A stretch of DNA of 64,000 nt, taken from Myxococcus llanfairpwllgwyngyllgogerychwyrndrobwllllantysiliogogogochensis (GTDB taxonomy: Bacteria; Myxococcota; Myxococcia; Myxococcales; Myxococcaceae). The number at the start of each line of letters is the position of its first letter. Positions within the stretch are counted from its first letter, which is position 1. Location of the stretch: positions 1 through 64,000 of the forward strand of contig NZ_VIFM01000001.1 in the NCBI RefSeq assembly GCF_006636215.1, in the 5' to 3' direction. Below are positions 51,558-58,834 of the stretch, one piece after another. A program made the position numbers and the translations under genes. The notes below the pieces were generated by a model. The model was given only the letters and a program-made list of their open reading frames with translations. It was not told the origin of the DNA and ran no database searches.

Positions 51558-52450
51558 TCGCGCACCGCCAGCAGACCCGAGAGGCTCAGGTCCAACCGGC
51601 CATGGATGGCGCGCATCAGGCTGTCGACTTCCGGCTCGGGCAGAGACAGACGCTCGGCGAGCGCTCGCCGCGTGCGCTTCTCCAGCAGCGTCTGCACCGC
51701 GGAGAGCCTGCGTGAGAGCGTGGACTTGTGCAGGTCGAACAGCGCGCCCATGCGCTCCAGGGAGAGGCGCTCGACGAAGTGCAGTCGCAGCAGCTCCCGG
51801 TCCTCGTCGTCCAGCGAGGCCACCGCCCGGATGAAGGCCGCGCGCACATGCCCCCGAGCCTCCTCCCGGACGAAGCCCAGCTCCAACCCACCCGGGGCGG
51901 GATGTGCGGCGAGCACCTCCGCCTCGACGTGTGATTCTTCCCCCTGCGCCTTGCGCATCCTCAGCGCGAGCCGCACCGCGGAGATGCTCACCCAGTGCAG
52001 CAGCGGACCCATACCCGAGTAGCCAAGCAACCGTGACGGTGCCTCCTCGCGAGGCATCAGGAGGTTGGCCCGGAGCACCTGCAGCACCTCGTCCGCGAAC
52101 GCCGGCGAGGGATGGATGCGCGATAGGGGGACGCGCAGCTTGAGGAGGACCTCCTGCTCCAGGAGCGCGCAGGCCGCCGGCAGCCCCTGCGCGCAGGAGA
52201 GCGCGAGCGCGAGGTCCCGGGCATGCAGTCGCTCCAGCGCGCGCATCGGGTCCGGCGCCCGTGAAAGCTGGGCCCCGAGGTGACGCGCGAAGGTGCTTGG
52301 CTCGGGCGCGGCGGCGCGGAGGGCGGCGGCCTGGGAGACGGCTCGCTCCACCGCGGCTCGGGCTCCCGGAGCCTCTCGGAGACGGAGGGAGGACTGCTCG
52401 CCGGCGGACCGCACCACCAGCTCGAAGGACTCGGCGTCAGCCCCATGCAT
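51554..52450 (-). CDS. Sigma-70 family factor, Sig-70_gmx1 type (paralogue)
   Basis: 298 residues from ATG 52450, preferred because AGGAG lies 8 nt upstream; a GTG at 52477 and an ATG at 52468 are alternatives. Shared features with the sigma factor at 47.6 kb: GYSGMGPLLHWVSISAVRLA, region 4 with LDDEDRELLRLHFVERLSL, ALFDLHKSTLSRRL, and the ending HGRLDLSLSGLL. Its TGA overlaps the ATG of the kinase. Likely controlled by that kinase. Confidence 0.87.
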   Translation of the reverse strand: MHGADAESFELVVRSAGEQSSLRLREAPGARAAVERAVSQAAALRAAAPEPSTFARHLGAQLSRAPDPMRALERLHARDLALALSCAQGLPAACALLEQEVLLKLRVPLSRIHPSPAFADEVLQVLRANLLMPREEAPSRLLGYSGMGPLLHWVSISAVRLALRMRKAQGEESHVEAEVLAAHPAPGGLELGFVREEARGHVRAAFIRAVASLDDEDRELLRLHFVERLSLERMGALFDLHKSTLSRRLSAVQTLLEKRTRRALAERLSLPEPEVDSLMRAIHGRLDLSLSGLLAVRE

Positions 52451-52567
52451 CCCAGGCACTCCTGACATCAAGCCCACGATTCGACGGAACCGGGGCCCAC
52501 GCCCAGGAGGCTACCACCGACACCCACGACGGTTCAGCGCTTCTGGAGCGCCCCGTCGCCCGACAGC

Positions 52568-54427
52568 TCACGGCATGCGCAGGGTGAAACTCCAGGACCT
52601 GGCAACACCCACGAAAGGGTCGGGAGAGGTGGCCACGACGCCATAAGTCCCCGACGATTCGGCGGTGAAGCGCCGGGTCGCCGTTGGCGCATCGAGCACT
52701 ACGGGAACTTCCACGCCATTCGGGTCGAGAATCCGGAGGTTCGCTGCCCTCGACTCCACGACGTAGGTCTGCGCCGCCTCCGACTCGAAGGAGAAGGCGT
52801 CGACGTCCGTGGCCAGCTCGAAGACGCCGTTCACCGTCGCTGGGAGGGGCAACGGCGTGGCATGGGCCGCGTCGTCGCCGTAGTCATCCGTCCCGGTCCG
52901 CTCCATCAGGAACGTGAAAGATCGAGGGGTGTCCCGCGAGCTCATGGAGAAGGTGACGTCACCCGAAGCCAGCAGGTGGGCATTCCAGACGCCAGCCATG
53001 GCGGTCCGGTACAGTCGGATGGACGCGACGGGAGCGTGCATCGACAGCGTGCAGTCAGGCAGGCACGTGAGCCGGTAGACCCCATCCGCCTCGAGCGGGA
53101 CCGTGACGGCATCCAGGTCCGTCACCTTGTGGATGAGCCCGGTGACAGTCTCACCCACTTCAGCGCGGGTGGCCGTTTCGGGGGTGCCTCCATGGTCATC
53201 CGGCCCCAGGTTCTCCACCCGCACCTGGAAGTCCGTCCCCCAGCCTGAATCCCTTTGGACGTGCACGTAGTACGTCCCCGTCGAGGCCGCTTCCTGGAGG
53301 ATTTGACTCAAGGTGGTCTCGGCCAGCGTCTTGCCGTCCGCATCCGTGAGCTTGACGCTCCGCTCGCGCGGAGGGGAAAGCCTCACGTCAAAGATTTCCC
53401 CCGCGGTGAAGGAGAAGGAGAAGACATCCACGTCGTTGGTGCCCTGGAGCCGTGCCGTCGCGGGGACACCGGCTGTCAGTCGGGTCGCGGCGGAAGGCTC
53501 ATCCGCGTGGTCATCCATCCCCAGGTCGTCCAACCGACACTGGGTGGCCGGAAGACTGCCGCTTGAGGTGCGGACACGGACGAACCACGTGCTCGAGTCC
53601 GCGGTCTTGAGGCCCACGCGGTGCCCCGGCCCCTCACCCGGCACCCAGCTCTCCTGCACGACGCCCGCGCCATTCATCAGGCTCAAGTTGGCTCGTTCGG
53701 CCTCACATGAAAACCGGAAGCCATGGCCCGGCTCCGTGCGGAAGGTGAAGACATCCTCGTCACCGTTGAACTCGAGCGCGACAGGGAATGGCACGCCCGT
53801 CAGCGCCAGCGGCGCCGCCGTGGCGAGTGTGTCGCCGTGCGCATCCTTGCCCAGGTCTTCCAATCGGTAGCGATACGTCCCCGAAGCCTCGCCCTCCACC
53901 GCGGCCACTGTGATGAACCGGGGGGCTGCTTCCGTGGAGATGAACTCCAAGGGGGCGTCGCCTCTCGCCGGGAGGACCGGCGAGCCGACCTGCTTCCCCG
54001 AAGCATCCAGCATGCGCACATCCACGTTGGCCAGGGTGCCTGACAGAACGATGAAGCGAAAGCCATGTCCCGCCATGGTGGGCATGGCGAAGACGTCGTG
54101 GTCCCTCAACTTTCGGAAGGGAGGCTGGATGACGCCCTCGTGGAAGTCCACGGAGGGTGCAAGCGTCGTCGCGGCCGACACGGCGTCGCCATGATCGTCC
54201 GGCTGCCGGGAGGCGGTAATGAAGCAGGTGAGGCCCGCGGCCTCCTCCCAGGCGCCGCAGCGACACACGGGAGCGCCGTCTTCGGAGACGCAGCGCCCCG
54301 CGCTGCATTCCACATCGGCGCAAACGCGCGCGTCTTCTTCGGCGGAGGGGAAACCACAGGCGACCCAGAGGCCGCAGGCCACCAGCGCGAACAGGCGCGG
54401 GATGAAAAAAGAGCGAATGAGGGACAC
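52568..54427 (-). CDS. Lipoprotein with EGF-like segment and five PPC-type repeats
   Basis: 619 residues from GTG 54427 (SLIRSFFIPRLF...). The lipobox is LVAC or WVAC in the first 20 residues. A Cys-rich EGF-like segment follows (CADVECSAG, PVCRCG). Then five repeats of about 110 residues start with a DDHGD/DAHGD/DDHAD/DDHGG/DDYGD motif plus A-TPL, as in bacterial pre-peptidase C-terminal (PPC) domains. Likely an outer-surface protein; PPC modules usually accompany secreted proteases, but no catalytic domain is present. Divergent from an outer-membrane barrel gene 54 bp away. Confidence 0.82.
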   Translation of the reverse strand: MSLIRSFFIPRLFALVACGLWVACGFPSAEEDARVCADVECSAGRCVSEDGAPVCRCGAWEEAAGLTCFITASRQPDDHGDAVSAATTLAPSVDFHEGVIQPPFRKLRDHDVFAMPTMAGHGFRFIVLSGTLANVDVRMLDASGKQVGSPVLPARGDAPLEFISTEAAPRFITVAAVEGEASGTYRYRLEDLGKDAHGDTLATAAPLALTGVPFPVALEFNGDEDVFTFRTEPGHGFRFSCEAERANLSLMNGAGVVQESWVPGEGPGHRVGLKTADSSTWFVRVRTSSGSLPATQCRLDDLGMDDHADEPSAATRLTAGVPATARLQGTNDVDVFSFSFTAGEIFDVRLSPPRERSVKLTDADGKTLAETTLSQILQEAASTGTYYVHVQRDSGWGTDFQVRVENLGPDDHGGTPETATRAEVGETVTGLIHKVTDLDAVTVPLEADGVYRLTCLPDCTLSMHAPVASIRLYRTAMAGVWNAHLLASGDVTFSMSSRDTPRSFTFLMERTGTDDYGDDAAHATPLPLPATVNGVFELATDVDAFSFESEAAQTYVVESRAANLRILDPNGVEVPVVLDAPTATRRFTAESSGTYGVVATSPDPFVGVARSWSFTLRMP

Positions 54428-54481
54428 CGGAGACCTTGGGTTGACGACCGTCGAGCGACCGTAATAACCAAACACCCGCGC

Positions 54482-55153
54482 ATGCAAACGCTCTCTCGTC
54501 CCGCCGCGCTGGCGCTGGTCCTGCTGTCTTCTCCAACCTTGGCGGAGGAACACGCGGAGCTCGAAGGGGGCTTTCCGCGCTGGCTCGCCATCTCCGCGCG
54601 CGGGGGCTACCTCATGCCGGGCGGGCGCATGGATGGCTCCGCCGAACCGTTCTACCTGTACGAAGTCTACAAGGGGCTCTTCGCCGCCATCCTGGAACCC
54701 ACCGTCCGAATCGGCCCGAACGTCGAGTTGGGGCCCTGGCTTCAGCTCGCCCACGCGCAGATGCGGATCCGCTGCTCCGCCGACCAGGCGTGTCCGGGCA
54801 GCAACCTGCGCTTCGGACTCCAAGGCAACTACCACTGGAATCCAGCCGGCCCCTACTCACCCTGGGCGGGGGTGGCGCTCGGCCACGAAACGACGTCGTT
54901 TTCGATTGGAGACGTCGACATCACGTACTCCGGGCCGGAAATCACGCTCCAGGCAGGGTTCGACAGGAACTTCGGCGGAGCCTTCTGGGCGGGGCTCTTC
55001 GTCAATGTCACGGGCGGCCGATACAGCACGCTGGATGTGGACCTGAGCACCGGCTCTGGAAGCGAGAGCCTCCGCGAGCGGACCCTCCACATGTGGGTCG
55101 GCTTCGGCTTCCGCGTGAGGGTGGCCGCGCCCCTCCCAGCGGCCCCTCGCTGA
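54482..55153 (+). CDS. Small outer-membrane beta-barrel protein
   Basis: 223 residues from ATG 54482. Signal peptide MQTLSRPAALALVLLSSPTLA with cleavage near residue 21. The mature part shows alternating hydrophobic/polar strands (WLAISARGGYL, FGLQGNYHW, SPWAGVALGHE, AFWAGLFVNVTGGRY) and ends MWVGFGFRVRV, consistent with an eight-stranded barrel. A possible promoter TTGACG precedes it at about 54443. Paired divergently with the PPC lipoprotein. No specific family recognised. Confidence 0.75.
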   Translation: MQTLSRPAALALVLLSSPTLAEEHAELEGGFPRWLAISARGGYLMPGGRMDGSAEPFYLYEVYKGLFAAILEPTVRIGPNVELGPWLQLAHAQMRIRCSADQACPGSNLRFGLQGNYHWNPAGPYSPWAGVALGHETTSFSIGDVDITYSGPEITLQAGFDRNFGGAFWAGLFVNVTGGRYSTLDVDLSTGSGSESLRERTLHMWVGFGFRVRVAAPLPAAPR

Positions 55154-55379
55154 CGCCGGGACAGTCCTCATCGAGCCCTGATGACGGTGGTCATCACCCT
55201 CGTTGGCTCCAGACACCGGCCACAGTGCTCCGGAGCCCGTCCCGGCTAAAGCGCTTCAGAGGGAAAACGGCACACGGGGAGGACCGCGAGAGGCGGGCAC
55301 ACGGCCGTACTCTAGGGAGGTCACGTCACGGGCTGGACGACGTCTGGCCCCATCCCCACCGCCTCCCCGGAGCACTCCC

Positions 55380-55493
55380 ATGCGCGTCTCCAACCGCCCC
55401 GCGTCCACCTCCGCCACGACCCCGGCTTCGTCCTCCAGCGCGGCGGCGTCCCCCGACAAGAAGGACGGCGTCTCGAACCTCTTTGGGTTCTGA
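55380..55493 (+). CDS. Small ORF, 37 residues, unknown
   Basis: ATG 55380 has GGAG with 7-nt spacing. The product is Ser/Ala/Thr-rich with a short charged segment and ends DGVSNLFGF. No family recognised. It could be a real small protein or chance; the ribosome-binding site is the only support. Confidence 0.35.
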   Translation: MRVSNRPASTSATTPASSSSAAASPDKKDGVSNLFGF

Positions 55494-55546
55494 CGCGGCA
55501 GCGCTCCAGAGGGCCGGGCGCGGCGTCGAGCGAGCATCCGCGACGC

Positions 55547-55957
55547 CTATGCGCCCTTCAACTCGATGGTGTTGCCCTCCGGGTCCTGGATGTAGAACGA
55601 GAAGCCGTCACCCGTCGCACCGTACCGCTCCCCAGGAGCGAACACCGCGACACCCTGCTCGGCCAGGTGGGCGCGAATCGCCGCCTCGTCGAACGGCTGC
55701 ACGGTGATGCAGAAGTGGTCGACGTTGCGGCCCTCACGCCCCGGTGCCGCGCCTCCCGCGCGCCCCAGCTTTCCATCCAGGGACACCAGGTCAATCATCG
55801 CCGTCCCCGCCCGCAGGTGCGTCAAGCCGAGGTGCGGCACCTCCCGGTCGACGGTGCAGCCAATCACGTCCCGATAGAAGGAGGCCATGCGCGCCGCGTC
55901 GGCGACACGCAGGACCAGGTGGTCGACCGTGGCTGGTTGGAAGGGTCGCTGACTCAT
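55547..55957 (-). CDS. Glyoxalase/VOC family enzyme
   Basis: 136 residues from ATG 55957; the frame extends upstream into an operator, so the later start is used. VOC half-folds: VDHLVLRVAD and FYRDVIGC, then DHFCITVQPF and the C-terminal IQDPEGNTIELKG with the metal-ligand Glu; the first His is DHL. Small single-chain VOC enzymes include lactoylglutathione lyase-like, dioxygenase and antibiotic-resistance proteins; which one is not clear. Divergent from a MarR gene sharing two operators. Confidence 0.87.
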   Translation of the reverse strand: MSQRPFQPATVDHLVLRVADAARMASFYRDVIGCTVDREVPHLGLTHLRAGTAMIDLVSLDGKLGRAGGAAPGREGRNVDHFCITVQPFDEAAIRAHLAEQGVAVFAPGERYGATGDGFSFYIQDPEGNTIELKGA

Positions 55958-55973
55958 CGCTGGAACTCCATTA

Positions 55974-55987
55974 TCTTGATGTCGAGA
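55974..55987. promoter_or_regulatory. MarR-type operator 1
   Basis: TCTTGATGTCGAGA, a near-palindrome of the TCTTGAxxTCAAGA class bound by MarR-family repressors; 16 bp before the VOC start. Confidence 0.65.
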
Positions 55988-56003
55988 CAATGCAGCCGAC
56001 TTA

Positions 56004-56017
56004 TCTCGACGTCAAGA
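56004..56017. promoter_or_regulatory. MarR-type operator 2
   Basis: TCTCGACGTCAAGA, the same class, centre exactly 30 bp from operator 1 and 16 bp before the MarR start, so each divergent gene has its own copy at the same distance. Confidence 0.65.
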
Positions 56018-56033
56018 CATCTGGAGTTCGCGA

Positions 56034-56552
56034 ATGAGCAGGAGCACCCAGGACCATGTCGACCGCTTGCGGGGCCAGTGGGAGCGGGAGCTTCCGGACG
56101 TCGACACCCAAGGGATGGAAATCCTCGGGCGGGCCCGTCGCATCACCCTGCGGGTGCGGCCCCCCATCGAAGCGGTGTTCGAGGAGCACGGCCTGGACAC
56201 GGGTGAGTTCGACGTCGTGTCAGCGCTGCTGCGCTCGGGCCCGCCCTACCGGATGCGCCCGACGGAGCTCTACAAGTCGCTGATGATTTCCTCCGGGGGG
56301 CTGACCGACCGACTGGCCCGGCTGACCCGTGCGGGCTTGATTCGCCGCCCCGCGACGGAGGGAGACGCGCGCAGCCTTCCGGTGGAGTTGACCCGGGAGG
56401 GCCGTGAGCGCACCGAGGCGGCGTTCCGCGCCGACATGGCCGTCGAGGCCCGGTTGCTCGCGGGCCTGTCACGCAACGAGCGAGCGACGCTGACCTCGCT
56501 CCTGCGGAAGCTGACGCTGAGCCTGGAGACAGCGGAGACCGAGGACGGGTGA
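56034..56552 (+). CDS. MarR family transcriptional regulator
   Basis: 172 residues. Winged helix: FDVVSALLRSGPPYRMRPTELYKSLMISSGGLTDRLARLTRAGLIRR, read in pieces, with wing EGDARSLPVELTREG; a C-terminal dimer helix follows. SD-like GGAG lies 8 nt before the ATG. It should bind the two dyads in the intergenic region and repress both itself and the VOC gene. Confidence 0.9.
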   Translation: MSRSTQDHVDRLRGQWERELPDVDTQGMEILGRARRITLRVRPPIEAVFEEHGLDTGEFDVVSALLRSGPPYRMRPTELYKSLMISSGGLTDRLARLTRAGLIRRPATEGDARSLPVELTREGRERTEAAFRADMAVEARLLAGLSRNERATLTSLLRKLTLSLETAETEDG

Positions 56553-56567
56553 CTCACGACGAAAAGA

Positions 56568-56613
56568 GGGTCGAGCGCTGTCGGGTTCATCCACCCCGGC
56601 CGGCGCTCGACCC
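56568..56613. terminator. Hairpin between MarR and convergent lipoprotein gene
   Basis: 11-bp perfect stem (GGGTCGAGCGC / GCGCTCGACCC) with a 24-nt loop; an A-rich stretch precedes it, suiting termination of the minus-strand gene. Confidence 0.65.
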
Positions 56614-56630
56614 TTCATGCGACAGCGGCG

Positions 56631-58481
56631 CTAGTCCTTCGTACAGACGACGTCGTCGACCTGGAGGTGGTCGCGGTCGGCTTCACTCCGGCTCGGGTAG
56701 AGGAACAGGCGCCAGTCGCGCACGTTGCCGGTGAAGCGGAAGAACACCGGCTGCCACTCATCACTGTCGACGACGAGGAAGTCCGTCTGCGGGCTCCAGC
56801 CTCCACTCGAGTAGATTCGATGACGGATGCTGCCGTGGCCTCGCACCCGGTACGAGCAGGAGTAGTTGCCGCTCGGGACGTTGAACTTCTCCGTGGAGAA
56901 GCGCTCGGCGACCTGGATGGGGACGACGAACTGCAGCGCCGTCGAACCGCCGTGCACCGCGTTGAGGTAGCGCACGAGACGCGTGGGCTTGATCTCCGTG
57001 CCCGGGTCCGCGACGCCGTTGTCGATGCCGTACCAGTAGTCAGGGATGAGATGGTTCCCCTGGTAGGGGATGGAATAGATGTTCCAGGACTCGAAGCCAC
57101 CGTTGCGGACGATGTTCGCGGGGTGCTCCGCTGGGACGCAGCTGCGGGTCGCCGGGTCACAAGCCGGCAGGGCGCCGACGCAGTCGAGGGTCGTGAAGCA
57201 GGCGCCTTCGGCCAGCTCACACACGCCCGTCGTGGGATTGCAGGTCGTCGCAGGGCTGCTGCACACGACTCCAGCGCAAGGGTCTCCGGCGACGCAGAGG
57301 TGCGTGCTGGTTTCGCAGACCGGCGTCTGCGGAGTCTCCGCGCAATCGGCGTGGCGGACGCAGCGGTCCTCGGCGACCACGCACGTATTGGTGTCGTCAC
57401 AGGCCTCCCACGCGGCGCAGTCCCCGCCGATGTTGCAGCGACCCGAGAGCGGCTCGCAGGTCGCGGAGGCATTCACGCACCGCTCCCAGGACTCGCAGCT
57501 GACCACGTCACACGGTTCGGCCGCCCGCATGCAGCGCACGTCGTCGAGGAGCAGGTTCTCTCCGCTCGTATTCCGAACGCTGAAGATGAGTTCGAACGTG
57601 TCGAAGACGTCGCTCGCCAGGTTGAAGTTGTACGTCACCTGGGTCCACGCCGTGGTGTCGACGGAGGTGTAGGACGAGTACGAGGAGTAGTCGTCGTCGA
57701 AGAAGGCATTCCGGACATCACCGGTGCCCCGCGCCTGGAAGGTGCAGGAGTAGCGACCGGCGGGCATCGACTTCGCCAGCGTCGTGAACCGCCGATGCGT
57801 GGAAGAGGCGTTGGTCAGCCGGACCGCGTTCACTCCTTCGAAGGCATTCGTCGTCACCTTTTGCACGGCGCCGGAATCGATATTCGACTTGCTGCCAAAC
57901 CACTGCGCCGGAAGCGCATCGGGCCACACCTCGAAGCCCCAGTTGTCGATGACGCTCACGACGGGAGGCTCACCGGCGTCCGGAGTCCCACCACCCGCGT
58001 CAGGCGTCCCACCACCCGCATCGGGGAGCTCACCACCCGCGTCCGGCGTCTCACCTCCAGCATCGGGGAGCTCACCACCTGCGTCCGGAAGCTCTCCGCC
58101 CGCGTCCGGCGTCACCTCGCCTGCGTCGGGAAGCTCTCCGCCCGCGTCCGGCGTCACCTCGCCCGCGTCGGGAAGCTCTCCGCCCGCATCCGGCGTCACC
58201 TCGCCCGCGTCCGGAAGCTCTCCGCCCGCGTCCGGCGTCACCTCACCCGCGTCCGGAAGCTCTCCGCCTGCGTCCGGAATGTCTCCGCCCGCGTCCGGCG
58301 TCACCTCGCCCGCATCCGGAGTCCCATCACCCGCGTCGGGCGTCCCAACACCCGCGTCCGGCGTCCCATTTCCCGCGTCAGTCCGGGTCTCCCCCGCATC
58401 GGGAATCACCCCAGGCTCTGAATCACCACAGGAAACAACCAAGACCAGCAACGCGGTCAGACACCCTCGAAACAACGTCAA
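56631..58481 (-). CDS. Lipoprotein with PDAG heptad-repeat linker, Cys-rich centre and two carbohydrate-binding-like domains
   Basis: About 616 residues from TTG 58481, chosen because GGAGG lies 6 nt upstream; the frame opens further at TTG 58523. Signal peptide CLTALLVLVV with lipobox VVSC. A linker of about 21 heptads of the form (T/L)PDAGxx follows. Then a jelly-roll-like domain (DNWGFEVWPDALPAQWFG to LLLDDVRC), about 20 cysteines arranged as short EGF-like units, and a second similar domain (NGGFESWNIYS to LQVDDVVC). Myxobacterial lipoproteins with such linkers are surface or periplasmic; these domains resemble CBM4_9-type sugar binders. The ligand is unknown. Confidence 0.83.
   Translation of the reverse strand: MTLFRGCLTALLVLVVSCGDSEPGVIPDAGETRTDAGNGTPDAGVGTPDAGDGTPDAGEVTPDAGGDIPDAGGELPDAGEVTPDAGGELPDAGEVTPDAGGELPDAGEVTPDAGGELPDAGEVTPDAGGELPDAGGELPDAGGETPDAGGELPDAGGGTPDAGGGTPDAGEPPVVSVIDNWGFEVWPDALPAQWFGSKSNIDSGAVQKVTTNAFEGVNAVRLTNASSTHRRFTTLAKSMPAGRYSCTFQARGTGDVRNAFFDDDYSSYSSYTSVDTTAWTQVTYNFNLASDVFDTFELIFSVRNTSGENLLLDDVRCMRAAEPCDVVSCESWERCVNASATCEPLSGRCNIGGDCAAWEACDDTNTCVVAEDRCVRHADCAETPQTPVCETSTHLCVAGDPCAGVVCSSPATTCNPTTGVCELAEGACFTTLDCVGALPACDPATRSCVPAEHPANIVRNGGFESWNIYSIPYQGNHLIPDYWYGIDNGVADPGTEIKPTRLVRYLNAVHGGSTALQFVVPIQVAERFSTEKFNVPSGNYSCSYRVRGHGSIRHRIYSSGGWSPQTDFLVVDSDEWQPVFFRFTGNVRDWRLFLYPSRSEADRDHLQVDDVVCTKD
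57966..58415 (-). repeat. 21/42-bp tandem repeat encoding PDAG linker
   Basis: About 21 units of 21 bp; the central part has four nearly identical 42-bp double units encoding LPDAGEVTPDAGGE. Likely to vary in copy number by slippage without frame change. Confidence 0.85.
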
Positions 58482-58834
58482 AGCAAGCCTCCGGGTCCCA
58501 GCAAAGTTCCTCTCGTACCACAATTTTCAAGCAGCGCGGGTGGCGCCGGGGTCACAAGAGGACCGCACCGGGGAGGGTTCACAACTCGGGAGGATTCGCC
58601 AGGACGGTCGGTGCTGCTGGCCTCGGACCCAGCGCGGCGCAACGGAGCAAGCCCGCGCCAACCGCTCCCCCATGCGGTTCCGAGCCGCTCGTTCCCATCT
58701 GGAATCAGCTCAAGGACAAGCCTGGCGGGAATTGGCGACGCCCTCGACCCGAGGCCTGATTGACGCAGCGGCCGGGTTTCAGTCTCCCCCACCCCGTGCG
58801 GCAATCGTTCGACGGCCAGGACGTAGCCTCCCGC
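58482..58834. other. Intergenic region between lipoprotein and permease genes
   Basis: About 350 bp between divergent starts. It contains the upstream part of both alternative starts (TTG 58523 minus, ATG 58760 plus) but no other convincing gene and no strong hairpin. Presumably promoters for both genes. Confidence 0.4.

Noticed and set aside
57966-58415. Possible CRISPR or minisatellite outside genes
   Set aside because: Lies entirely inside a lipoprotein frame with a 21-bp period; no unique spacers.
56667-58421. Plus-strand frame of about 580 codons opposite the PDAG lipoprotein
   Set aside because: Its repeats are the antisense of the PDAG heptads; the minus strand has signal peptide, lipobox and ordered cysteines.
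58725-58745. Sigma-54 promoter (TGGCGGGAATTGG)
   Set aside because: The spacing between GG and the TTGG element is too short for the -24/-12 consensus.
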